The notes beneath the pieces were generated by a model. It was not told where the DNA came from, did not search any database, and saw only the letters and a list, made by a program, of their open reading frames with translations. A DNA stretch of 17,802 nucleotides, taken from contig JAFWUX010000008.1 in assembly GCA_017523995.1 (NCBI GenBank), positions 1-17,802 of the forward strand, written 5' to 3'. Source of the stretch: Oscillospiraceae bacterium. GTDB lineage: Bacteria; Bacillota_A; Clostridia; Oscillospirales; Ruminococcaceae. Numbering within the stretch: the stretch's first letter is position 1; each line of letters opens with the position of its first letter. The position numbers and the translations under genes are program-made. Of this stretch, positions 1 through 6,857 are shown in pieces.

Positions 1-342
1 CATATCGAAAGTTTTGGTCGAGCTTTTTCAAAAGTTTGCGGGGTCGAGGGGCAGAGCCCTCGCCGCTCATGGTTTGCTTGCAAACCATTGCGCAGCAGTG
101 CGGAACTCCCCCGGCGTTCAAGCGTTCGCGGGCTTGGGCGCCTGCGATAGAGGCGCCCATTCTAAAATAGCATCCGCGCAGCGGATACCTCTTTTTACGT
201 TTTGCGGTATTCCGATGGATTGATAATGTGGGACTTACAGTGTTGCTGCGCAAACTGTGCCCCAAGCCCCTGCTGGGGTCAATAACCCCTGCGGGAGTTT
301 GCTCATGATCAATCATCGTGCCAGCGATACCATATATAAAGC
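1..342. repeat. Gene-free stretch with stacked inverted repeats
   Basis: No convincing gene is present; the only open frame has no ribosome binding site and a composition unlike a protein. The stretch contains several short perfect inverted repeats: 69-76 with 81-88 (8 bp, loop 77-80), 135-143 with 151-159 (9 bp, 7-nt loop) and 172-177 with 181-186 (6 bp, 3-nt loop, then a T-rich run to 196). The left end (about 9-66, GTTTTGGTCGAGC followed by CAAAAGTTTGCGGGG and a GAGGG/CCCTC hairpin) resembles, from general memory, a dispersed intergenic repeat of Ruminococcus-type genomes. That family assignment is recall, not a search. Confidence 0.45.
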
Positions 343-380
343 AAACCCGCGGAACCGGTCTGTGCCGATTCCGCGGGTTT
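343..380 (-). terminator. Intrinsic terminator of the dockerin gene
   Basis: A perfect 12-bp inverted repeat (343-354 with 369-380, arms AAACCCGCGGAA and TTCCGCGGGTTT) lies 26 bp beyond the stop codon of the leftward dockerin gene. Read on the minus strand, the hairpin is followed by GC and then TTTATATAT, an acceptable but interrupted U-rich tail. It probably ends the whole leftward cluster. Confidence 0.75.
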
Positions 381-405
381 CGTGTTCGCTGTTATGCGCC
401 GGAGA

Positions 406-2061
406 TCAATAATCTGCCGGAGCGTTCTGGTTGCCGGTGACTTCGCGCCAGTTGACAGCGTCATTCTTGCCGACGACCTTACGGGTGTAGTAGAGCAGGA
501 TCAGCTGTGCGTCTCTGAGCTCTGCCTTTGCGTTGCCGTCAACGTCGCCGATGCTCTGCTCGGATGCGGTGAGCACTGCCTCTTTGCCTGCCATCTCAGC
601 AACATAGTGGCGCAGGACGAGCTGTGCGTCTGCGGAGGAGATTTCGCCGTTCTGATCGACGTCGCCGAACATGCCGCCGACCTTGACCTCGCAGCCGTAG
701 CCGGTGCCGTTGACAGTTGCGGTGATCATAGAGGTGCCCTTGCCGACAACCTTGACAAAGCCGTTCTGATCGACCGTTGCGACGGAAGGATCAGCGGAGC
801 TCCATGTGACATCGCCGGTTGCGTTGAAGACGGTGAGGTTTACGGTCTCGCCGATCTCTCTTGCATTGTAGCTGGTGCGGTTGAGGGTGACATCACTGCC
901 GGTGACAGCGGTGACAGAACCTGCAAAGTACTTGACCGGCAGCTTGATGCCGTCATAGTCAACAACCTTGAGCGGGGACTTTTCGTCATCGTTGAAGAAG
1001 CGGATGCCGAAGGTGTCGCCGTTCTTTGCATTAGCCGGAATGGTGTAGTTCAGGACTGTGACGATTGCGCCGTCCTTTGCCTTGACGTTCTCGATATCGT
1101 TGAAAACGAAGGAGCTTGCATCCGGGTTGGTGACAGGCAGCGGCATATAAGCGGACTGGCTCTTGCCGTCGGAGAAGGAATCGAGCTTCAGACCTGCATC
1201 AGCCTCGAAGAAGAGCTGTGCGCCTGCGGTGCCCTGATCGTTGAAGACATAGACCGGAACAGCAACCGTGTCGCCCGGCTTTCCACATACGTCAGCGATG
1301 ATCAGATAGTGACCGGAATCCGCGCCTGCATAGCTGTCGGTCCACGGAGTATCCGCAGCCTCGACGGTCACGGTCAGCGGAACAGAAGCAAAGCTCAGTG
1401 CGCTCTCGGATTCTGCGCCGGTGCAGGAGGACTTGCTGTAAACAGGGGTGCTGCTCTCAGCGCTTCTTGCATTGAGGTACTTCTCCTCGCGGATGTTGAG
1501 CTCATAGGTGCCTGCCGGTGTGCCCTTCGGGACAACGAGGTTTGCGGTTGCGAATGCATTGGTGTAAGCCCATGCAGCGGTTGCGTCCCATGCGGTGGTA
1601 TCCGCCTGAACTGCAGCATCTGCATTCTTGTCCGGATCCTGCGAGAAGACCCAGCTCAGGTTCATATCCTTGCTGTTGAAGGTCTTTGCAGCGGAGCCCG
1701 AAGCATCGCCCTTTTTGCTGCTGTCGAAGCAGTAGGGGGAGGCGAGATCGCCGTCATTGAGGTAGAGACCGTAGTTGCCGAATGTGCCGTTCTCATCGAC
1801 CTGGCCGTCATTGATCTGGAGCTTGAGGTTGATGCCGTTGACACCCGGATTCTCGGGGATATAAATATCGACCGGAACGGTGTAATCACCGGCAGCGATC
1901 TCAGCAGCGGAGATCGTGACCGCATTCTTTCCGCCGGAACGGAAATCAAAGGTCAGGGTTTTGGCGTCTGCTGCAGATGCCTCGAAGGCTGCAGAGCCGA
2001 GCATTGCGGTTGCTGTCAGGGTGAGTGCCGTGACAGCGGACAAGAACTTTTTGGTACGCAT
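406..2061 (-). CDS. Secreted cohesin-like/Big_2/dockerin protein
   Basis: A 551-residue exported protein. Residues 1-30 are a signal peptide (basic MRTKK, hydrophobic core, likely cleavage near ASA30). Residues about 33-233 and 251-384 look like two cohesin-type beta-sandwich domains (PGVNGINLKLQ; KPGDTVAVPVYV followed by AGAQLFF). Residues 388-461 match a Big_2 immunoglobulin-like domain (VTWSSADPSVATV). Residues 464-530 are a type I dockerin with two calcium loops: GDVDQNGEISSAD, and GDVDGNAKAELRD in which the usual Gly is Ala. Dockerins bind cohesins in cellulosomes, so this protein can probably dock to a scaffold; whether its own cohesin-like domains bind dockerins cannot be told. No LPXTG anchor is seen. 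The start is set by AGAAAGG at 2071-2077, 9 nt before ATG. It begins 39 bp after rex. Dockerin call firm, cohesin calls moderate. Confidence 0.85.
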   Translation of the reverse strand: MRTKKFLSAVTALTLTATAMLGSAAFEASAADAKTLTFDFRSGGKNAVTISAAEIAAGDYTVPVDIYIPENPGVNGINLKLQINDGQVDENGTFGNYGLYLNDGDLASPYCFDSSKKGDASGSAAKTFNSKDMNLSWVFSQDPDKNADAAVQADTTAWDATAAWAYTNAFATANLVVPKGTPAGTYELNIREEKYLNARSAESSTPVYSKSSCTGAESESALSFASVPLTVTVEAADTPWTDSYAGADSGHYLIIADVCGKPGDTVAVPVYVFNDQGTAGAQLFFEADAGLKLDSFSDGKSQSAYMPLPVTNPDASSFVFNDIENVKAKDGAIVTVLNYTIPANAKNGDTFGIRFFNDDEKSPLKVVDYDGIKLPVKYFAGSVTAVTGSDVTLNRTSYNAREIGETVNLTVFNATGDVTWSSADPSVATVDQNGFVKVVGKGTSMITATVNGTGYGCEVKVGGMFGDVDQNGEISSADAQLVLRHYVAEMAGKEAVLTASEQSIGDVDGNAKAELRDAQLILLYYTRKVVGKNDAVNWREVTGNQNAPADY

Positions 2062-2100
2062 AACACTAATCCTTTCTGTTATTGTGATAGGGATGCGCTG

Positions 2101-2766
2101 TTATTCTGAAACCGCAGGATCTGCGGATTCATTCATGGTTTCATGCGCCAGACCGTAGGTCAGCGTCAGAAGACTGTCCGCGAGATGCACATTTTCGACA
2201 AGAATCGCGGGATCATCAAAATGGAGATCGCCGTGGCTGAAATTCCAGAACGCCCTGACGCCCAGCGAGACGAGCTTATTCGCCAGAACCGGTGCGGCGC
2301 TTTCCGGCACGCAGAGGATCGCAAGCTCCGGATGCTCCTGATGGCAGAATCCCGAGAGCGTATCTGCATGGTGAACCGGCATGCCCTCGATATCCTTTCC
2401 GGCGACAAAGGGGTTGGAATCAAACAGCCCGATGAGCTCACAGCCGCATTCGGGAAAGCTGACATGGCTTGCGATTGCCCTGCCTAAGTTCCCGAGCCCG
2501 ATGAGGATGGTGCGTCTGTGTGCCGAGATGCCGAGAATCTGCCCGATCTCATCCCGCAGGGCGCGGACATTATAGCCGTAGCCCTGCTGCCCGAAGCCGC
2601 CGAAGCAGTTGAGATCCTGCCGGATCTGCGAGGCAGTCATGCCCATTTGACGGGAAAGCTCTTTGGATGAGATCCGGACGGTGCCCTGCTCTGCCAGTTC
2701 TCCAAGAAAGCGGTGATACCGCGGCAGTCTGCGGATGACAGAGGGGGAGATCTCCTGCTTTGACAT
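2101..2766 (-). CDS. rex: Redox-sensing transcriptional repressor Rex
   Basis: A 221-residue Rex protein, near the usual 210-220. Rex proteins are dimeric repressors that bind DNA when NAD+ is high and release it when NADH rises, controlling fermentation and redox genes. Residues 1-75 form the winged helix (RISSKELSRQMGMTASQIRQ) leading into FGGFGQQGYGYNV at 55-67. The Rossmann nucleotide-binding loop is GLGNLG at 90-95. The C-terminal helix VENVHLADSLLTLTYGL, about 190-206, is the domain-swapped dimer helix. ATG at 2764-2766 was chosen because TAAGGAGG (2775-2782) sits 8 nt upstream; an in-frame ATG at 2797-2799 has no such site. The ribosome binding site overlaps the stop codon of the preceding icd gene, so translation of the two is probably coupled. 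No Rex operator was recognised in the cluster. Confidence 0.95.
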   Translation of the reverse strand: MSKQEISPSVIRRLPRYHRFLGELAEQGTVRISSKELSRQMGMTASQIRQDLNCFGGFGQQGYGYNVRALRDEIGQILGISAHRRTILIGLGNLGRAIASHVSFPECGCELIGLFDSNPFVAGKDIEGMPVHHADTLSGFCHQEHPELAILCVPESAAPVLANKLVSLGVRAFWNFSHGDLHFDDPAILVENVHLADSLLTLTYGLAHETMNESADPAVSE

Positions 2767-2779
2767 GGTTCGCGCCTCC

Positions 2780-3991
2780 TTACTGCAGCTTTGCAGCAAG
2801 GCGGGTACCGATCTCCTCTAAGAACTGCTTGGAGTTGACCTTCTGCTTGTTCTCAAGCGAGGAGAGCAGATAGAGGTCACCGGTCATGATACCGTCTTCG
2901 ATGGTCTGGATGGTTGCTGCTTCGAGCTGATCTGCGAAGCTGCAGAGCGCGGGGATGTTATCGAGCTCGCCGCGCTTGCGGAGTGCGCCCGACCATGCAA
3001 AGATGGTAGCTACGGAGTTGGTCGAGGTTTCTTCACCCTTGAGGTGCTTGTAATAGTGGCGCTGAACAGTGCCGTGTGCCGCCTCATATTCATAGACGCC
3101 GGTCGGCGAGACGAGCACGGAGGTCATCATCGCGAGCGAGCCGTATGCGGTCGAGACCATATCGGACATGACGTCGCCGTCATAGTTCTTGCATGCCCAG
3201 ATGTAGCCGCCGTTGGAGCGGATGACGCGCGCGACGGCATCGTCGATCAGCGTGTAGAAGTATTCGATGCCTGCCGCCTCGAACTTCTCCTTGTAATCTG
3301 CTTCGTAGATCTCGGAGAAGATGTCCTTGAAACGGTGGTCATACTGCTTGGAAATGGTATCCTTGGTTGCGAACCAGAGATCCTGCTTGCGGTCGAGTGC
3401 ATAATTGAAGCAGGAGCGTGCAAAGCCTGCGATCGATTTATCGCGGTTGTGCAGACCCTGAATGATGCCGTCATCGGTGAACTCGTGGATCAGCTGACGG
3501 GTCTCATTGCCGTTCTTGTCCGTCCAGACGAGCTCCGCCTTGCCGCCGCCCTTGACCTGCATTTCGGTGTTCTTGTAGACATCGCCGTATGCGTGACGGG
3601 CAATGGTGATCGGCTTTGTCCATGTCGGGATATACGGTGTGATGCCCTTGACAAGGATCGGGGTGCGGAACACGGTGCCGTCGAGAATCGCACGGATCGT
3701 GCCGTTCGGGGATTTCCACATCTCGGAGAGGTTGTACTCCTCGACACGCGCAGCGTTCGGCGTGATCGTCGCGCACTTGACCGCGACGCCGTATTTCAGG
3801 GTTGCGTTTGCGCTGTCAACGGTGATCTGATCCTTTGTCTCCTCGCGCTTTTTCAGGCCGAGATCGTAGTACTCGGTCTTGAGATCCACATACGGGCAGA
3901 TGAGGATATCCTTGATCCACTGCCAGAGGATGCGCGTCATTTCGTCGCCGTCCATTTCGACGAGCGGGGTTGTCATTTTAATCTTGTCCAT
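2780..3991 (-). CDS. icd: NADP-type isocitrate dehydrogenase
   Basis: A 403-residue isocitrate dehydrogenase of the eukaryote-like NADP-dependent subfamily, full length for that group. It oxidatively decarboxylates isocitrate to 2-oxoglutarate in the cytoplasm. Visible family marks are [17 protein letters not shown] at residues 7-23, the substrate loop [12 protein letters not shown] at 94-105, further substrate arginines R109 and R132, Y139 and K212, metal-ligand aspartates near D252, D275 and D279, and the cofactor segment [13 protein letters not shown] at 304-316, whose Arg-His fits NADP preference. AAGGAGG (4000-4006) lies 8 nt before ATG. The stop codon is shared with the rex ribosome binding site. 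With aconitase in the same cluster it supplies 2-oxoglutarate, presumably for glutamate, in a probably incomplete citric acid cycle. The NADP assignment is by family, not proven. Confidence 0.96.
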   Translation of the reverse strand: MDKIKMTTPLVEMDGDEMTRILWQWIKDILICPYVDLKTEYYDLGLKKREETKDQITVDSANATLKYGVAVKCATITPNAARVEEYNLSEMWKSPNGTIRAILDGTVFRTPILVKGITPYIPTWTKPITIARHAYGDVYKNTEMQVKGGGKAELVWTDKNGNETRQLIHEFTDDGIIQGLHNRDKSIAGFARSCFNYALDRKQDLWFATKDTISKQYDHRFKDIFSEIYEADYKEKFEAAGIEYFYTLIDDAVARVIRSNGGYIWACKNYDGDVMSDMVSTAYGSLAMMTSVLVSPTGVYEYEAAHGTVQRHYYKHLKGEETSTNSVATIFAWSGALRKRGELDNIPALCSFADQLEAATIQTIEDGIMTGDLYLLSSLENKQKVNSKQFLEEIGTRLAAKLQ

Positions 3992-4078
3992 CGGAAAGAC
4001 CTCCTTGTATTGTATTCGAAATGCGGAAAACCGCAGGTATGTGCGAAGGTTCTGTGCCGGAAAATAAACCGTGTGCAG

Positions 4079-4387
4079 TCATTTGTGCCGGCACATCGAC
4101 CATATGAGTACGGCAATCACTGCGGCGGGAATCAGCAGAAAAGCGATGGTGTCACAGAGCTTTTCAATCCGCTCTTTTTTGTAGTACTGCAGCTTGTCCA
4201 GCACCGCAAACTGAAGCGTCAGCGCGGTAATCACACCGAGAACAACTGAAGCAACGAACGCGCCGAACTGATCCTCCGCGGTCAGCGTGCCTGCCGCCAG
4301 CCATACAAACAGCATGGCAAGCGGAAAAATGATAATCGTACACAGAACGACAATGCCGCTCCCTTTCGGATGAAACGGTGTATGCAT
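4079..4387 (-). CDS. Small membrane protein between acn and icd
   Basis: A 102-residue protein I do not recognise. It has three likely membrane segments at about 11-33, 41-62 and 79-98, with a charged linker DKLQYYKKERIEK at 64-76 between the second and third. No signal peptide, metal-binding cluster or known domain is visible. It lies in the same direction as its neighbours, 62 bp after aconitase and 87 bp before isocitrate dehydrogenase, so it is probably co-transcribed. The upstream sequence GAGGCAGACAGAAA gives only a weak ribosome binding site, so the start is uncertain, but an uninterrupted frame with consistent hydrophobic segments supports a real gene. A link to the adjacent enzymes is not shown by the sequence. 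Confidence 0.65.
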   Translation of the reverse strand: MHTPFHPKGSGIVVLCTIIIFPLAMLFVWLAAGTLTAEDQFGAFVASVVLGVITALTLQFAVLDKLQYYKKERIEKLCDTIAFLLIPAAVIAVLIWSMCRHK

Positions 4388-4449
4388 TTTCTGTCTGCCT
4401 CAGTTCCTGTCAGCCGCTGAGAGCCGGATGCTCGCGGTTGATTCCGTTT

Positions 4450-6390
4450 TCAATTCTTCAGCGCTTCTCTGGTGTAATCCAGCAGACCGCCTGCAAGCAT
4501 GATGTCCTTGGTTCTTCCGGTCAGCTCACAGAGCACCGGGATCTCAGCGCCGTTTGTCTTGTTGATGACAGTCAGCTCGGTTTTGCCCTCCTCAACAGCC
4601 TTGCGGACGCCTGCGAGCTCGAGCTGATCGCCCTGTGCGATCTTATCGTAATCCGCCTCATTGACGAAGGTCAGCGGCAGAATGCCTGCGTTGATCAGGT
4701 TTGCACGGTGGATACGTGCAAAGGACTTCACCAGCACAGCCTTGACGCCGAGATAGAGCGGTGCGAGTGCCGCGTGCTCACGGGACGAGCCCTGACCGTA
4801 GTTTGCGCCGCCGACGATGATGCTCTGACCGAGTGCCTTTGCGCGCTTCGGGAACTCCTCATCGCAGACTGCAAAGCAGTGCTCGGAAATCTTCGGAATG
4901 TTGGAGCGCAGCGGCAGGATCTTTGCGCCTGCGGGCATGATGTGGTCGGTGGTGATGTTGTCGCCGACCTTGAGGGAGACCGGTGCGTCGATGGTCTCGA
5001 GCAGCGGGTGGGTCTCTGGATAGGGCTTGATATTCGGTCCGAGCTTGATCTCAACGGAATCCATATCCTTCTCGTCAGCCGGCAGTGTGACCATGTTATC
5101 ATTGATCGTGAAGACATCCGGCAGCTTGAATTCGGGCATTTCGCCGAGGGTGCGCGGGTCGGTCAGGTAGCCGGTCAGTGCGGAAGCCGCAGCGGTCTCC
5201 GGCGAGACAAGGTAGATCTGACCGTCCTTTGTGCCGGAGCGGCCTTCAAAGTTGCGGTTGAAGGTGCGCAGTGAGATACCTGCGGAATTCGGGGACTGAC
5301 CCATGCCGATGCACGGACCGCATGCGGATTCGAGGATTCTCGCGCCTGCGTCGATCATGTCGCCGAGTGCGCCGTTTGCTGCGATCATGTTGAGCACCTG
5401 CTTGGAGCCCGGTGCGATCGAGAGCGAAACATCCGGATGAACGGTCTTGCCCTTGAGGATGTATGCGACCTTCATCATATCGAGCAGCGAGGAGTTCGTG
5501 CAGGAGCCGATGCAGACCTGGTCGATCTTCAGCTTGCCGATCTCGCTCATGGACTTGACGTTGTCAGGGGAGTGCGGGCATGCTGCCAGCGGCTCCAGCT
5601 TGGAAAGGTCAATCTCGATGACCTCATCGTAGACGGCGTCCGCGTCTGCAGCCAGCGGCGTCCAGACTTCTTCGCGCTGCTGTGCCTTGAGGAATGCCTT
5701 GGTCATTTCGTCAGAGGGGAAGATCGAGGAGGTTGCGCCGAGCTCTGCGCCCATGTTCGTGATGGTTGCACGCTCCGGAACGGTCAGGGTCTTGACGCCC
5801 TCGCCGGTGTACTCGATCACCTTGCCGACGCCGCCCTTGACGGACATGCGGCGGAGCACCTCAAGGATGACATCCTTTGCCGCAACCCACGGGCTGAGCT
5901 TGCCGGTCAGCTTGACATTGACTACCTTCGGACATGTAATATAGTATGCGCCGCCGCCCATTGCAACTGCGACATCCAGACCGCCTGCGCCGATTGCGAG
6001 CATGCCGAGGCCGCCGCCGGTCGGAGTGTGGGAGTCAGAGCCGATCAGGGTCTTGCCCGGAATGCCGAAGCGCTCCAGATGCACCTGATGGCAGATGCCG
6101 TTGCCCGGACGGGAGAAATACAGACCGTGCTTCTTTGCGCAGCTGCCGATAAAGCGGTGGTCATCTGCGTTTTCAAAGCCGTTCTGCAGCGTGTTGTGGT
6201 CGATATAAGCGACAGACCGCTCTGTGCGGACACGCGGCACGCCCATTGCCTCGAATTCGAGGTATGCCATTGTGCCGGTTGCGTCCTGCGTCAGTGTCTG
6301 GTCGATGCGGATACCGATTTCGGTGCCGCGGATCAGCTCACCCTCAACGAGATGCGCAGAGAGAATCTTTTCAGTCATTGTGAGTCCCAT
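4450..6390 (-). CDS. acn: Aconitate hydratase (monomeric, about 646 aa)
   Basis: A 646-residue aconitase of the short clostridial and mitochondrial-like type. It converts citrate to isocitrate with a [4Fe-4S] cluster. The cluster ligands are C297 in IGSCTNSS and C357/C360 in ACGPCIG. The active-site loop is QGSSREHAALAP at 533-544. HTPTGGGLGML lies at 121-131 and GDNITTDHIMPAG at 476-488 opens the swivel domain, so all four aconitase domains are present in order. ATG at 6388-6390 gives the family-typical MGLTMTEKIL and has AGGCAGG 8 nt upstream (6399-6405). The frame continues 64 codons further upstream through a repeat and past the promoter, and that part is not coding. A 3-isopropylmalate dehydratase large subunit is excluded by the fused C-terminal swivel domain and the length. 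It is first in the leftward cluster that includes icd and rex. Confidence 0.96.
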   Translation of the reverse strand: MGLTMTEKILSAHLVEGELIRGTEIGIRIDQTLTQDATGTMAYLEFEAMGVPRVRTERSVAYIDHNTLQNGFENADDHRFIGSCAKKHGLYFSRPGNGICHQVHLERFGIPGKTLIGSDSHTPTGGGLGMLAIGAGGLDVAVAMGGGAYYITCPKVVNVKLTGKLSPWVAAKDVILEVLRRMSVKGGVGKVIEYTGEGVKTLTVPERATITNMGAELGATSSIFPSDEMTKAFLKAQQREEVWTPLAADADAVYDEVIEIDLSKLEPLAACPHSPDNVKSMSEIGKLKIDQVCIGSCTNSSLLDMMKVAYILKGKTVHPDVSLSIAPGSKQVLNMIAANGALGDMIDAGARILESACGPCIGMGQSPNSAGISLRTFNRNFEGRSGTKDGQIYLVSPETAAASALTGYLTDPRTLGEMPEFKLPDVFTINDNMVTLPADEKDMDSVEIKLGPNIKPYPETHPLLETIDAPVSLKVGDNITTDHIMPAGAKILPLRSNIPKISEHCFAVCDEEFPKRAKALGQSIIVGGANYGQGSSREHAALAPLYLGVKAVLVKSFARIHRANLINAGILPLTFVNEADYDKIAQGDQLELAGVRKAVEEGKTELTVINKTNGAEIPVLCELTGRTKDIMLAGGLLDYTREALKN

Positions 6391-6428
6391 TTTGGATTCC
6401 TGCCTTTCATGCATAAATATACTCTTAT

Positions 6429-6458
6429 ATTTTACACCAAAACGGGGCGTCCTGTCAA
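6429..6458 (-). promoter_or_regulatory. Promoter of the acn-icd-rex cluster
   Basis: Read on the minus strand, TTGACA (6453-6458) and TAAAAT (6429-6434) are separated by 18 bp. Transcription would begin near 6422, giving a leader of roughly 30 nt before the aconitase ATG. No convincing Rex-type palindrome overlaps it. Confidence 0.75.
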
Positions 6459-6484
6459 GTGATTTTCCGAAATAGACCATAATG

Positions 6485-6530
6485 GAATGAGAAATGAGAA
6501 ATTGCGGTGTCCGCTTCGCGGACGGATTTG
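6485..6530 (+). repeat. Intergenic hairpin repeat, copy 1
   Basis: A purine-rich tract (AATGAGAAATGAGAAA), then TTGCGGT, then a 6-bp hairpin GTCCGC-TTC-GCGGAC (6509-6514 with 6518-6523), then GATTT. A second copy lies in the opposite orientation at 6603-6660. The common layout of purine tract, TGCGGT and hairpin suggests a small dispersed element. It lies upstream of the acn promoter and of the uracil operon. Confidence 0.6.
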
Positions 6531-6602
6531 AAATAAGGAGGAGGTAGTAGGGAGCAGGGAGGAAGGACTTTTCTCTATTCACGATTCACTTCCTGAGCCT
6601 CT

Positions 6603-6660
6603 ATATAATCTTGCGCAAAGCGCATACCGCATCTCCTCACTCCTATCTCCTCACTCCTGA
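6603..6660 (-). repeat. Intergenic hairpin repeat, copy 2 (inverted)
   Basis: Read on the minus strand this is a tandem GGAGTGAGGAGATA-type purine tract, then TGCGGTA, then the hairpin TGCGC-TTT-GCGCA, then AGATTATAT. It matches copy 1 in layout, but its stem bases differ while pairing is kept. Between the copies (6531-6602) there is purine-rich DNA and no gene. Confidence 0.6.
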
Positions 6661-6707
6661 CTCTGAAAAGCCCGCGGTTCTACATCGTGTATAATCGACG
6701 AAAACGC

Positions 6708-6736
6708 TTGACAAATATGCCTTCGTGGGGTATAAT
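6708..6736 (+). promoter_or_regulatory. Promoter of the uracil-salvage operon
   Basis: Perfect consensus elements: TTGACA at 6708-6713, a 17-bp spacer and TATAAT at 6731-6736. The start of transcription is expected near 6743, leaving a leader of about 115 nt before the permease ATG. Confidence 0.9.
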
Positions 6737-6764
6737 GAAAACAATCACGCGGCGAATCCCCGGT

Positions 6765-6831
6765 GCAGACAAGCATCGCAACATCCCACGCAGCCGCGGC
6801 TGCCTTGTCTGCAACAGACAGGGCGTTTTTT
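6765..6831 (+). promoter_or_regulatory. Attenuator-like leader with competing hairpins
   Basis: The segment 6804-6812 (CTTGTCTGC) can pair in two exclusive ways. Pairing upstream with 6765-6773 (GCAGACAAG) is a perfect 9-bp antiterminator stem enclosing the small palindrome 6790-6803. In the other fold, 6802-6811 pairs with 6815-6824, a 10-bp stem with a CAA loop followed by G and six T (6826-6831), which is a textbook intrinsic terminator. It lies between the promoter and the permease gene, so it probably controls readthrough. PyrR is the usual regulator of such leaders in Firmicutes, but I do not see its binding-loop consensus, so the effector is unknown. Confidence 0.8.
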
Positions 6832-6857
6832 CTGCCGCGGAAAAAAGGAGGATGTGT

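Noticed and set aside
14..223. A 69-residue open frame at the left edge.
   Set aside because: It has no ribosome binding site, and the DNA is made of stacked inverted repeats.
382..2109. A 575-residue open frame antisense to the dockerin gene, and similar long antisense frames at 3044-4249, 6651-8147, 10852-12372 and 13172-14206.
   Set aside because: They mirror strongly coding genes with recognised domains, lack ribosome binding sites and have low-complexity Cys/Asp- or Arg-rich composition. They follow from the codon bias of the sense genes.
4007..4035. A separate promoter for icd (TACAAT on the minus strand at 4009-4014).
   Set aside because: No acceptable -35 element lies 16-18 bp upstream.
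3992..6480. Rex operator sites in the acn and icd upstream regions.
   Set aside because: I looked for TTGTGA- or TTGTTAA-type palindromes and found no convincing one.
6391..6582. A 64-residue N-terminal extension of aconitase.
   Set aside because: It runs through the promoter and an intergenic repeat; the family-typical MGLTMTEKIL start has its own ribosome binding site.
6687..6857. A 57-residue N-terminal extension of the uracil permease.
   Set aside because: It covers the promoter and the attenuator, and the ATG at 6858 has a proper AAGGAGG.
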